From the NCBI RefSeq assembly GCF_038024065.1, contig NZ_CP150667.1, positions 558,001-622,000 of the forward strand: 64,000 bases of DNA, in the 5' to 3' direction. The position numbers were made by a program, and so were the translations under genes. The DNA comes from Polaribacter sejongensis (GTDB lineage: Bacteria; Bacteroidota; Bacteroidia; Flavobacteriales; Flavobacteriaceae). Shown piece by piece: positions 28,008-36,292 of this stretch (its first letter is position 1; every line of letters begins with the position of its first letter). Below the pieces are notes generated by a model, which was not told the origin of the DNA, ran no database searches, and saw nothing but the letters and a program-made list of their open reading frames with translations.

Positions 28008-28748
28008 TTAATTCTTAACGTTTATAGACTTCAATTTTATAAGTCCAAAAAAGTCTAAAACCTTAATAATTACATAAGTCATATCTATTTCGTGCCATTT
28101 AACTCCAAAATTTGGACTACTAGCATGTTTGTGGTGATTGTTGTGATAACCTTCGCCCATCATAAGGAAATCGAAGTGAAAAAGGTTCTTACTTGTGTTC
28201 TTCATTTTGAAGTTTACATAGCCGTAAATGTGTCCGAACCAGTTAATAATCACACCGTGAATTGGCGCCATTAAAAAAGCGATAGGTAATAACAACCATT
28301 GCCACCAAGCGGTTACAAAAAAGACAAAGAATAGAATGTAAAAGGTAATCCAAAGTAAACGAGAAAAACGAGAACCAGCAAAAGTATCAAAAGATTTCCA
28401 TTGTGGTACATTTTTAGTAAAACGATCATCAATAGCAATGCGTTGCTCATTAATATCTTGATAAATAGTTTTCGTTTTCCACATCATTGCAAACATATTT
28501 GCATCGTAAGAAGGTGAATGTGGATCTTTTTCTGTGTCTGTATATGCATGATGCATTCTGTGCATAATTCCGTATCCGTAAGCACTTAAATAACTAGATC
28601 CTTGAAAAACCCAAGTTAAAATAAAAGTGATTTTTTCCATGGTTTTAGACATGGTAAATACTTGATGTGCTGCATAACGATGTAAAAAGAAAGATTGAAA
28701 AAACAAACCTCCATACCAAAGCACTATAATAAAAATAACTACTGCCAT
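28008..28748 (-). CDS. Acyl-CoA/acyl-lipid fatty acid desaturase
   Basis: A membrane di-iron desaturase of 246 residues from the ATG at 28748. The three histidine boxes are HRYAAH, HRMHH and HNNHH, in the order and spacing of delta-9-type acyl-CoA desaturases, with hydrophobic pairs between them. It would introduce double bases into fatty acyl chains and keep membranes fluid in the cold. The longer frame begins at a TTG that overlaps a perfect promoter -7 element, so that start is rejected. A Crp/Fnr regulator gene lies just upstream on the same strand. I see no terminator immediately after it. Confidence 0.92.
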   Translation of the reverse strand: MAVVIFIIVLWYGGLFFQSFFLHRYAAHQVFTMSKTMEKITFILTWVFQGSSYLSAYGYGIMHRMHHAYTDTEKDPHSPSYDANMFAMMWKTKTIYQDINEQRIAIDDRFTKNVPQWKSFDTFAGSRFSRLLWITFYILFFVFFVTAWWQWLLLPIAFLMAPIHGVIINWFGHIYGYVNFKMKNTSKNLFHFDFLMMGEGYHNNHHKHASSPNFGVKWHEIDMTYVIIKVLDFFGLIKLKSINVKN

Positions 28749-28763
28749 ATTTAAAAATTTTGA

Positions 28764-28794
28764 CAAAGATAGTTTGCTGTTTTAGGTGAAACAA
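28764..28794 (-). promoter_or_regulatory. Promoter of the desaturase gene
   Basis: On the minus strand TTG (28792-28794) is followed after 20 bases by TATCTTTG (28764-28771), a full match to the Bacteroidota -33/-7 pattern TTTG-N19-21-TAnnTTTG apart from the first T. The ATG at 28748 lies 15 bases downstream. Confidence 0.75.
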
Positions 28795-28912
28795 TGAACC
28801 TAAATCAATAAAAAAATAAAAAAGAGCGTTGGGCTTTAAGAACCAAGAACCAATACTAATTTTTGTAATAAAAAGGATACCTTAAAAAGTGTTATAAAAT
28901 GTATTGATATGA

Positions 28913-29482
28913 TTAAATACGTTTTCTAATTCGGCTTAAAGCCTGTGCGGTAACACCAATATAAGAACTGACATATTTTAAAGGGATTTCTTTTAAAATT
29001 TCTGGACGGTCTTTAAATAATTTAAGATAACGTTCTTCTGCAGTTAGGTTTAATAGATTTTGTTCTCTGCTAGATTTGATTAAAAACAGTCGTTCTGCGG
29101 TTAATCTTCCTATTAAATTACCAATTTGGGTTTTTTTATAAATTTCTTGTAAATCGGTGTAAGAAACACTTAATATGGTAGTTTCTGTGAGTGCTTGTAG
29201 TTCATAAGCAGAAGGTTTTCTGGTTAAAAAAGAATCATAAGCACTAATAAATTGGTCTTTAAAACTAAATCCAAAAGTAATTTCTTTTTCAGGATTTTCT
29301 TTAGGGATATACAAGCGTACCACACCAGATTCTATAAATGAAATATGGTTTTCAATTTCGTTTAATTTTAAGAAAACAGCTTTCTTTTTAATAACACGAG
29401 GCTGCAATTTAGACGTAAAAAAGTCCCAATCTTCTTGAGATATGTTGGCTATTTGCTGTAAGTATGCTTTTATCTGTTTCAA
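28913..29482 (-). CDS. Crp/Fnr-family transcription regulator
   Basis: A cyclic-nucleotide-binding-fold regulator of 189 residues if started at the TTG at 29482. The cNMP-like barrel covers about residues 15-120 (FLKLNEIENHISFIESGVVRLYIP), and the C-terminal part ends in a winged-helix recognition region (EIPLKYVSSYIGVTAQALSRIRKRI). The residues that bind cAMP in E. coli Crp are not obvious, as is usual for flavobacterial members. The longer frame starts at a TTG inside a perfect -7 element, so it is rejected. It is divergent from the DEAD-box helicase gene and upstream of the desaturase, either of which could be a target. Confidence 0.85.
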   Translation of the reverse strand: MKQIKAYLQQIANISQEDWDFFTSKLQPRVIKKKAVFLKLNEIENHISFIESGVVRLYIPKENPEKEITFGFSFKDQFISAYDSFLTRKPSAYELQALTETTILSVSYTDLQEIYKKTQIGNLIGRLTAERLFLIKSSREQNLLNLTAEERYLKLFKDRPEILKEIPLKYVSSYIGVTAQALSRIRKRI

Positions 29483-29509
29483 ATGAATATTTATACTAAA
29501 ATAGAGTTG

Positions 29510-29517
29510 CAAATATA
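29510..29517 (-). promoter_or_regulatory. -7 promoter element of the Crp/Fnr gene
   Basis: The minus strand reads TATATTTG, a full match to TAnnTTTG. No clear -33 TTTG is found 19-21 bases upstream. It implies that translation begins downstream, at or near 29482. Confidence 0.6.
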
Positions 29518-29609
29518 CGGATTCAAAAAGCCGCTTTTAAGCTTATTTTTGAGTATTCTGATCATTTTATTTTCAATTAAAATATTTTAAATTCAAGAGC
29601 CATAATTTC

Positions 29610-29641
29610 TTTAATTAACAAGAACGATATTGCTACCTTTG
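29610..29641 (+). promoter_or_regulatory. Promoter of the first RNA helicase gene
   Basis: TTTA (29610-29613) is separated by 20 bases from TACCTTTG (29634-29641), which matches the -7 consensus in full. The ATG at 29657 follows 15 bases later. Confidence 0.65.
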
Positions 29642-29656
29642 CAAAAAATATATTTA

Positions 29657-30997
29657 ATGTCAAAAACTTTTTCATCTTTAGGAATTCATAAAGAATTAGA
29701 AGCACGTTTAGCAAAATTAGAAATTACAGTTCCTACTGCGGTTCAAGAAAAAACCATTCCTTTTATCTTGCATAAAAAGAAAGATATGGTGGTTTTAGCA
29801 AAAACAGGAACGGGAAAAACAGCTGCTTTTGGTTTGCCTTTATTGCAAAAAATTAAAGCTGATGAAACACATATTCAAGTTTTAATTTTAGCTCCTACAA
29901 GAGAATTAGGTCATCAGATATATGACAATTTACTTTCTTTTTCTTCGGATGAACAAAAGGAGAAAATTGTTTCTATTTGTGGAGGAATCCCAATAAAACC
30001 GCAGATTGAAGCGATTAAAAAGAAGCCTAGTATTGTAATTGCAACTCCAGGTAGATTGGTAGATTTAATGAAACGTGAAGCGATTGATATTACAAAAATC
30101 AATTACTTTGTTTTAGATGAAGCAGATGAAATGGTAAGCGCTTTAAAGGAAGAAGTAGATGCTATTATAAAAGAAATTCCGAATGTTAGAAGAACATTGT
30201 TGTTTACAGCAACAATGCCTGGAACAATCAAGCAATTGATACAAAACTATATGTCTAAACACGTAGAACATATAGAAACGGATATGGATTCTGTTGGACA
30301 TAAAGGCATCGATCATCAATATGTGGTGGTAGAACCGATAGAAAAATTGAATGTTTTAATGCACTTTTTATCGACTAAAGAAGGAGAACGCGGAATTATT
30401 TTCTGTAAAACCAAAGCTGCCGTTAATAAATTAGCTAAAAATTTAGCGATTAATAAATTTTCATCAGGTGCTTTACACGGTAGTTTAACTCAAGGGATTC
30501 GTGATCGAGTAATGGGACAATTTAGAGAAGGAAATATCGATATTTTGGTGGCTACAGATTTAGCTGCTCGTGGTATTGATGTAAAAGAAATTTCTTACGT
30601 AGTAAATTACCATTTACCAGATAAATATGAAACGTATGTGCATAGAAGCGGTAGAACGGCTAGGGCAGGAGCAACGGGGCTTTCTTTAAGTGTGATACAA
30701 CCAGAAGAATTAGAAGAAATTCCTGAATTTGAAGAAGATTTAGGGTTGGTTTTTAAAGAATATAAAAAAGCAGATGCACAAAGTATTGAAGATAACAATA
30801 CCATTCTTTGGGCTAAAAAAGTGTTTAAAGCAAAACCAAATCGTGCTATTTCAGAAGATTTAAAAGCAGAGATTAAAACGATATTTCATCATTTAACCAA
30901 AGAAGAATTGGTAGATAAAGTTTTGTCTAATTATTTAGCACAAACAGCTAGTGCAAAGACAAAACCAGAGGTAATTAAAAAGAAGAAAAAGAAATAA
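29657..30997 (+). CDS. DEAD-box ATP-dependent RNA helicase
   Basis: A 446-residue RNA helicase starting at the ATG at 29657; nine further upstream codons overlap the promoter and are not translated. Motif I is AKTGTGKTA, motif Ia PTRELG, motif II DEAD, motif III TAT, and motif VI HRSGRTARAG. Such enzymes unwind structured mRNA and rRNA, and several are needed in the cold. The C-terminal tail ends in a lysine run (KPEVIKKKKKK) typical of RNA-binding extensions. A long hairpin with a T run follows. A second helicase gene comes 195 bases later on the same strand. Confidence 0.94.
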   Translation: MSKTFSSLGIHKELEARLAKLEITVPTAVQEKTIPFILHKKKDMVVLAKTGTGKTAAFGLPLLQKIKADETHIQVLILAPTRELGHQIYDNLLSFSSDEQKEKIVSICGGIPIKPQIEAIKKKPSIVIATPGRLVDLMKREAIDITKINYFVLDEADEMVSALKEEVDAIIKEIPNVRRTLLFTATMPGTIKQLIQNYMSKHVEHIETDMDSVGHKGIDHQYVVVEPIEKLNVLMHFLSTKEGERGIIFCKTKAAVNKLAKNLAINKFSSGALHGSLTQGIRDRVMGQFREGNIDILVATDLAARGIDVKEISYVVNYHLPDKYETYVHRSGRTARAGATGLSLSVIQPEELEEIPEFEEDLGLVFKEYKKADAQSIEDNNTILWAKKVFKAKPNRAISEDLKAEIKTIFHHLTKEELVDKVLSNYLAQTASAKTKPEVIKKKKKK

Positions 30998-31007
30998 ACA
31001 ATATTAT

Positions 31008-31069
31008 TTACCACAGAGGAACATAGAAAACATAAGCTATATGAGCTATGTATCTATGTGGTAATTTTT
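31008..31069 (+). terminator. Long imperfect hairpin with T run after the first helicase gene
   Basis: TTACCACA with further pairing (ACATAG) on the left meets CTATG and TGTGGTAA on the right, then five T. The left arm (ACCACAGAGGAACATAGA) resembles a phrase repeated in intergenic DNA of many bacteria, so this may be a dispersed repeat used as terminator. Confidence 0.6.
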
Positions 31070-31191
31070 CTAAACAGTAAGTTATATAAACTGTCAATGG
31101 TCGTTATAAATATTTAAGTTCGCCTTAATTTTATTCAACCAGACATCAATAAAAAAGTAAATGATACCATTTACTAAAAAAAGAAATAAGT

Positions 31192-32499
31192 ATGGCAAAT
31201 AACATTAAAAGTCAACAAGATATATTATCAAAATTGCAGATTGAAGAGTTAAATCAAATGCAAAAAGAAGCGATTGCCACCATTAATAAAAACGACAATG
31301 TAATCTTACTTTCGCCAACAGGAACAGGTAAAACATTGGCTTTTTCTTTGCCTTTATTAGAACTTTTAGATCCAAGTTTAGAAGAAGTACAAGCATTGAT
31401 TTTAGTGCCTTCTAGAGAGTTAGCAATTCAAATAGAGCAAGTAATTCGTTCTATGGGTTCTGGTTTTAAAGTAAATGCAGTTTACGGTGGTAGACCGATG
31501 TCTAAAGATAAGATAGAATTAAAACATATTCCTGCAATTTTAATAGGAACACCTGGTAGAATTTCAGATCATTTTGCAAACGATCGTTTTTCTAAAGACC
31601 ACATTAAAACTTTAATTTTAGATGAATTTGATAAGTCTTTAGAGGTTGGTTTTGAATATGAAATGCGTAATATCATCAATCAATTATCATTAAATAAACG
31701 CATATTAACTTCTGCAACACAAGGAGTTGAAATTCCTGAATTTGTAGGTTTAAGTAAACCAAATACCGTTAATTATTTAAAAGCAGTAACTTCTAAATTA
31801 GAAATAAGAACAGTAGTTTCTCCGGCTAAAAATAAACTAAATACCTTATTACATTTACTAAATCATTTAGGAAATAAGCAAGGGATTGTTTTTTGTAATT
31901 TAAAAGATTCTATAAATAACGTAAGTACATTTTTAGAAAGCAAGAACATAAAACACGGTTGTTTTAGTGGTGGAATGGAGCAAAAGGATAGAGAACGTTC
32001 TTTAATAAAATTTAGAAACGGAACCAATCAATTATTAATTGCAACAGATTTAGCAGCAAGAGGAATTGATGTGCCAGAAATGAGTTTTATAATTCATTAT
32101 GAATTACCGCAAGCCGTAGAAGAATTTACACATAGAAACGGACGTACAGCAAGAGTTTCTGCAGAAGGAACTGCCTTTGTTCTAAAATGGAAAGACGAAC
32201 GTTTACCAGACTTTATTAAGCATGCTGATTTACAAAACATTTCTAAACAAGCAGAAAGAAGTCCTGTTTTTTGGGAAACATTATTTATTTCTGGAGGTAG
32301 AAAAGACAAAGTTTCTAAAGGAGATATTGCTGGTTTGTTTATAAAACAAGGAAAATTAAGTAAAGATCAATTAGGAGCAATTGAGTTGAAACAAGATTGT
32401 GCTTTTGTGGCAGTTCCATCTACATTAACAGAAGAATTGATAGAGAAATTAAACAACTCTCGTTTAAAAAAGAAAAAAGTACGTATTTACAAAGTGTAA
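31192..32499 (+). CDS. DEAD-box-family RNA helicase with DEFD in motif II
   Basis: A 435-residue helicase. Motif I is SPTGTGKTLAF, motif Ia PSRELA, motif III SAT and motif VI HRNGRTAR. Motif II reads LDEFDKS, so the usual DEAD is DEFD; the two acidic residues that hold Mg2+ and water are kept. The C-terminal extension ends in LNNSRLKKKKVRIYKV and may form a small RNA-binding module like that of DbpA, but I cannot prove it. The SDR-like gene follows 16 bases downstream, so they may form one transcript. Confidence 0.9.
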   Translation: MANNIKSQQDILSKLQIEELNQMQKEAIATINKNDNVILLSPTGTGKTLAFSLPLLELLDPSLEEVQALILVPSRELAIQIEQVIRSMGSGFKVNAVYGGRPMSKDKIELKHIPAILIGTPGRISDHFANDRFSKDHIKTLILDEFDKSLEVGFEYEMRNIINQLSLNKRILTSATQGVEIPEFVGLSKPNTVNYLKAVTSKLEIRTVVSPAKNKLNTLLHLLNHLGNKQGIVFCNLKDSINNVSTFLESKNIKHGCFSGGMEQKDRERSLIKFRNGTNQLLIATDLAARGIDVPEMSFIIHYELPQAVEEFTHRNGRTARVSAEGTAFVLKWKDERLPDFIKHADLQNISKQAERSPVFWETLFISGGRKDKVSKGDIAGLFIKQGKLSKDQLGAIELKQDCAFVAVPSTLTEELIEKLNNSRLKKKKVRIYKV

Positions 32500-32515
32500 G
32501 TAGAAGTGTAAGAAT

Positions 32516-34051
32516 ATGAGTAATAAAGAATTAAATACAGAAGTAAGTTCGTGTATCAATACACTTCAAAAATTATTGGAGGACACGAATCAACTTTTTG
32601 AATTGCCAGAAGAACAAAGAGTCGCACTTTTTAAAGTTGCTGGCGAATTGTCTCGTCCAAATCGTGATGAATTTCAACGCAGACGTAAAGACGCAAAAAA
32701 AGCGGCAAAGCGTAAAATGATTGAAAGCGATAAACACGCTAGAAAATCAACCGGAATTCGTTCAGCAAGAGAAGCAGCTTTATTTGTGGCGCCTAAATTA
32801 TTAGGAGCAGCAGAATTAAATGAAGATACACCAGAATTAGAATCGCCAAGAAATTGTTATGTATGTAAAACGGTTTTTACCAAGTTGCATCATTTTTATG
32901 ATACGATGTGTACAGAATGTGGCGATTTAAATTATGCAAAACGTTTTCAAACTACAGATTTAAAAGGACAAGTAGCTGTAATCACAGGTTCTCGTTTAAA
33001 AATCGGATATCACATTACATTAATGTGTTTACGTTCTGGAGCAACGGTTGTAGCAACAACTCGTTTTCCTGCAGATTCTGCGATTCGTTTTGCAAAAGAA
33101 GAAGATTATAAAGATTGGAGTCATCGTTTGCACATTCATGGCTTAGATTTACGACACATACCAAGTGTAGAAATTTTCTGTAATTATATAGAACAAAAAT
33201 ACGATCGATTAGATATTTTAATCAACAATGCAGCGCAAACAGTAAGAAGACCATCTGGTTTTTATTTCCATTTAATGGAGAACGAAAAGAAACCGATAAA
33301 TCAATTACCAAAGTTAGCACAAAGGTTATTACAAGATCATGAAGGTTGTTTAGAAGAATTGGCAGACTTAAGTGTGTCTACTGCTAAAACGGATAAAAAT
33401 AATGTCTTGCCAGTTACTTGGCACGGACCAGAACCAGGAATTGGTTTAAGAAATTCGGCTGAATTATCTCAAATTCCGTATAGTTTTGACAATTCGTTAC
33501 AAACGGCAGAAGTTTTTCCGGAAGGAGAATTAGATGCAGATTTACAACAAGTAGATTTAAGAAAAACCAACAGTTGGCGTTTAAAATTAGGCGAAATAGA
33601 AACTACAGAAATGGTAGAAGTACAGTTAGTAAATGCTGTTGCTCCGTTTGTGTTATGTAATCGTTTGTCTAATTTAATGATGAAAGAAAATACAGGTAAA
33701 AAACATATTATCAATGTAACTGCCATGGAAGGGAAGTTTCATCGATTTAAAAAGGTAGACAGACATCCGCATACAAATATGGCAAAAGCAGCCTTAAATA
33801 TGTTAACGCATACGTCTGCATCTACATTTGCTAAAAAAGGTATTTATATGAATGCGGTTGATACTGGTTGGGTTACAGATGAAGATCCTGCAGAATTGTC
33901 TAAGCATAAAGTAGAAACTCACGATTTTCAGCCACCTTTAGATATTGTAGATGGTGCCGCAAGAGTGATGGATCCTTTAATTGATGGAATTAACACAGGG
34001 AAACACTGGTCTGGTAAATTTTTGAAAGATTATTTTCCGATAGATTGGTAG
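32516..34051 (+). CDS. SDR-fold protein with N-terminal zinc-ribbon-like insertion and altered catalytic residues
   Basis: A 511-residue protein. Residues 1-110 are charged and helical. Residues 114-135 hold a C-x2-C...C-x2-C cluster (C114, C117, C132, C135), likely a zinc ribbon. From about 150 a Rossmann fold of the short-chain dehydrogenase family follows: [26 protein letters not shown], and an [10 protein letters not shown] helix. The catalytic Tyr of YxxxK is Thr420 (HTNMAK) and the catalytic Ser is Ala403 (INVTAMEG), while Lys424 remains. So it may bind NAD(P) without normal oxidoreductase chemistry. It follows an RNA helicase gene closely. Function is unknown. Confidence 0.75.
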   Translation: MSNKELNTEVSSCINTLQKLLEDTNQLFELPEEQRVALFKVAGELSRPNRDEFQRRRKDAKKAAKRKMIESDKHARKSTGIRSAREAALFVAPKLLGAAELNEDTPELESPRNCYVCKTVFTKLHHFYDTMCTECGDLNYAKRFQTTDLKGQVAVITGSRLKIGYHITLMCLRSGATVVATTRFPADSAIRFAKEEDYKDWSHRLHIHGLDLRHIPSVEIFCNYIEQKYDRLDILINNAAQTVRRPSGFYFHLMENEKKPINQLPKLAQRLLQDHEGCLEELADLSVSTAKTDKNNVLPVTWHGPEPGIGLRNSAELSQIPYSFDNSLQTAEVFPEGELDADLQQVDLRKTNSWRLKLGEIETTEMVEVQLVNAVAPFVLCNRLSNLMMKENTGKKHIINVTAMEGKFHRFKKVDRHPHTNMAKAALNMLTHTSASTFAKKGIYMNAVDTGWVTDEDPAELSKHKVETHDFQPPLDIVDGAARVMDPLIDGINTGKHWSGKFLKDYFPIDW

Positions 34052-34087
34052 AATTTATAGTATAAAGTAACAAGTAAAATAAAATTT

Positions 34088-34134
34088 AAAAAGGAATGCT
34101 GATGGTTTAAAATCATAAGTATTCCTTTTTTTTT
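34088..34134 (+). terminator. Terminator after the SDR-like gene
   Basis: AAAAAGGAAT on the left pairs with ATTCCTTTTT on the right, with a further partial inner stem (GATG/TCAT), and is followed by a long T run. Confidence 0.8.
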
Positions 34135-34238
34135 ATTATTGATTATAGATGTTTTTTTGTAAATATGAAACTAAAATAGTAACTTAGGAGAGTTACTTTT
34201 CTGTAACATTATTTATAAACCACTTAAAACTTATAATT

Positions 34239-34505
34239 ATGTTAGCATTTAGAACTGAAATTAGAAACTCACCAAGAGAACAAACTTTAAAAATTTATTT
34301 AAGCGACACATCATTAGTCGTAGGATTAAAAAATCTCCTTGAAAACATTAAAGGTGTTCGTATTGTAGAAGTACAAGAAAGTTTTAGTAGAAATAGGGAA
34401 GCAGAAAATGTAACAATTTACAGAAAAGAAAAGCACTCTATAAACGCTTTAAAGGAAAAGGTAGATACTTTTTTAGGGATTTACTTTGAGAAGATAATAG
34501 TGTAA
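34239..34505 (+). CDS. Small conserved-looking protein of unknown function
   Basis: An 88-residue basic protein with no signal peptide or membrane helix. The order of predicted strands and helices (LKIYLSDTSLVVGLKNLLENIKGVRIVEVQE, then VTIYRKEKHSINALKEKVDTFLGIYFEKIIV) suggests a small alpha/beta fold. I do not recognise the family. It stands alone between a terminator and the cold-shock gene, with a small hairpin (AGTAACT/AGTTACT, 34178-34197) upstream of its start. Codon use looks like that of neighbours, so it is probably a real gene, possibly linked to the cold-shock response by position. Confidence 0.6.
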   Translation: MLAFRTEIRNSPREQTLKIYLSDTSLVVGLKNLLENIKGVRIVEVQESFSRNREAENVTIYRKEKHSINALKEKVDTFLGIYFEKIIV

Positions 34506-34593
34506 TATTAGTTTTTAAAGACTGTATTTAAAGGCGTATCATTCCAAATAATAAAAAAAATAATAAAAAAGAGAAAAGAAAACAATTATAAGG

Positions 34594-34623
34594 TTGTATA
34601 TCAGAAAAATGGAACCATCTTTG
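34594..34623 (+). promoter_or_regulatory. Promoter of the cold-shock gene
   Basis: TTG (34594-34596), 19 bases, then CATCTTTG (34616-34623), which differs from TAnnTTTG in the first base only. The 5' leader would be about 30 bases, much shorter than that of E. coli cspA. Confidence 0.6.
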
Positions 34624-34659
34624 CAATATAATTAGTATTATAAATTTAACAACATTATT

Positions 34660-34851
34660 ATGAGTAAAGGTACAGTAAAGTTTTTCAACGACACAAAAGG
34701 TTTTGGTTTTATCACTGAAGAAGGAGTAAGCAAAGATCATTTTGTACACGTTTCTGGTTTAATTGATGAAATTAGAGAAGGTGACGAAGTTGAATTCGAT
34801 TTACAAGAAGGAAACAAAGGTTTAAACGCGGTTAACGTAAAAGTTATCTAA
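34660..34851 (+). CDS. Cold-shock domain protein (CspA family)
   Basis: A 63-residue single cold-shock domain that binds single-stranded RNA and DNA and melts mRNA structure. It starts MSKGTVKFFNDTKGFGFI, with RNP1 as KGFGFI and RNP2 as DHFVHVS. The length is typical of Bacteroidota members. It is a single-gene unit with its own promoter and a perfect terminator. Two RNA helicases and a desaturase lie within 7 kb, which makes a cold-response role likely. Confidence 0.96.
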   Translation: MSKGTVKFFNDTKGFGFITEEGVSKDHFVHVSGLIDEIREGDEVEFDLQEGNKGLNAVNVKVI

Positions 34852-34872
34852 GAAATATACTTAAAGTTTTAT

Positions 34873-34905
34873 AAAAGCCCATCAATTAATTGATGGGCTT
34901 TTTTT
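34873..34905 (+). terminator. Terminator of the cold-shock gene
   Basis: A perfect palindrome with arms AAAAGCCCATCAATT and AATTGATGGGCTTTT, followed by further T residues. Confidence 0.92.
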
Positions 34906-34949
34906 GTTACTATTTTAAGAATTAAATATTTTAATGTTTTAAAAGGATA

Positions 34950-34980
34950 AAAAAAGGCTCGCGAATTGCAAGCCTTTTTA
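34950..34980 (-). terminator. Terminator of the amidohydrolase operon
   Basis: On the minus strand AAAAAGGCT and AGCCTTTTT enclose a short loop and lie five bases beyond the amidohydrolase stop at 34985. Confidence 0.8.
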
Positions 34981-34984
34981 TTGG

Positions 34985-36280
34985 TTATTTAGTTTTGTAT
35001 TTATTAGAATAGCGTTTCCAAAGTTTTGTTTGATGTGTTTCAAGACTGATTTTTCTACCTTGAATAAAAGCATCTGTTAAAATATTAGTTCTCATATCTA
35101 AAGCATCACCTTCAGAGACAAACAAGGTAGCATCTTTACCAACTTCTAAGGTTCCAACCATATCATCTATTCCTAAAATCTTAGCAGAATTAGAAGTTAA
35201 TAATTGCAAAGCTACTTCTTTGTCTAACCCGAATGCAGCAAAAGTACCTGCGTAAAATGGAAGATTTCTAGTATTCATTCTTTCCATTTGACCTTCCATA
35301 CCAAGTGCAACAACAACACCTTTGTCTGTTAAAACTTTTGCAATTGTGTACGTATAATCGTAAGCATCGTCCTCATTTTCTGGATTTCTATGTGGTCTTT
35401 CTAAAACAACTGCTATGTTATTTTTAACTAATAAATCTGCTACTTTATCAGCTTCATCACCATGAACAATTACAATGTTTTCTATTCCTAATTCTTTAAT
35501 AATAGTAATAGCATCTGTAATTTCTTTTTGTCCATTTACATGAATAAATAATTTCTTACTTCCATCAAATAAACCTTTTGTAGCATCATAAGGTAAATGC
35601 ATTTTATTTTTATCACCTGCTAAATAGGTTTTAGCATTGGAAAAATAAGATTGAATATCGTTTATTTTTTTAGGATACTCTTTATCTGGTTTTAAAGCAG
35701 GATCTTCTCCTAACCACCATCTTCCACTCGTAAAACTACTTGGCCAGTTAATGTGAATTGCATCGTCTGTTTTTATAGCAGCATCTTCCCAGTTCCAAGC
35801 ATCTAATTGTACCACAGATGAAGTTCCAGAAATAGTACCACCTCTAGGTGTAATTTGTGCCATTAAAACTCCATTCGGGCGCATAGATTCTACCACTTTA
35901 CTTTCTGCATTATAAGCAACCAAACTTCTAATATGTGGGTTATTTGCTCCAATTTCATCTTCATCATCACTTGCTTTTACAGCATCTATTTCTACCAAAC
36001 CTATAGAGGCATTTGTAGCGATAAAACCAGGATATACATGTTTTCCTTTGGCATTAATAATGGTTCCTCTTCGAGCTATTTTTGCATTTGCATTTCCAAC
36101 AAATACAATTTTTCCATTGCTAAACATTACTAAAGCATTTTCTATAATTTTTCCATTTCCTAAATGTGCTGTAGCACCTTCTATAGAATAATCTGTAGTT
36201 TGTTTGTCTGCGGGCGTTTGTTGCGCGATGCTATTTCCTACTAAGAAGAAAAATAGCAAACTATATATTATTTTTTTCAT
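34985..36280 (-). CDS. Secreted amidohydrolase-fold protein lacking the usual metal ligands
   Basis: A 431-residue protein with a signal peptide (MKKIIYSLLFFFLVGNSIAQQ). The composite domain of metallo-dependent hydrolases is clear (EGATAHLGNGKIIENALVMFSNGKIVFVG, and GTLEVGKDATLFVSEGDALDM near the end). Where active members have an HxH after the first strand, this one reads GFIATNASIGLVEID, and the usual aspartate region reads VVALGMEGQMER, so most metal ligands are missing. It is 12 bases downstream of the 985-residue relative and probably forms a complex with it. A catalytic role on its own is doubtful. Confidence 0.82.
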   Translation of the reverse strand: MKKIIYSLLFFFLVGNSIAQQTPADKQTTDYSIEGATAHLGNGKIIENALVMFSNGKIVFVGNANAKIARRGTIINAKGKHVYPGFIATNASIGLVEIDAVKASDDEDEIGANNPHIRSLVAYNAESKVVESMRPNGVLMAQITPRGGTISGTSSVVQLDAWNWEDAAIKTDDAIHINWPSSFTSGRWWLGEDPALKPDKEYPKKINDIQSYFSNAKTYLAGDKNKMHLPYDATKGLFDGSKKLFIHVNGQKEITDAITIIKELGIENIVIVHGDEADKVADLLVKNNIAVVLERPHRNPENEDDAYDYTYTIAKVLTDKGVVVALGMEGQMERMNTRNLPFYAGTFAAFGLDKEVALQLLTSNSAKILGIDDMVGTLEVGKDATLFVSEGDALDMRTNILTDAFIQGRKISLETHQTKLWKRYSNKYKTK

Positions 36281-36292
36281 TATTATTTAGTT

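Noticed and set aside
28749..28766. TTG start for the desaturase
   Set aside because: It overlaps a full -7 promoter match; the ATG at 28748 follows at normal spacing.
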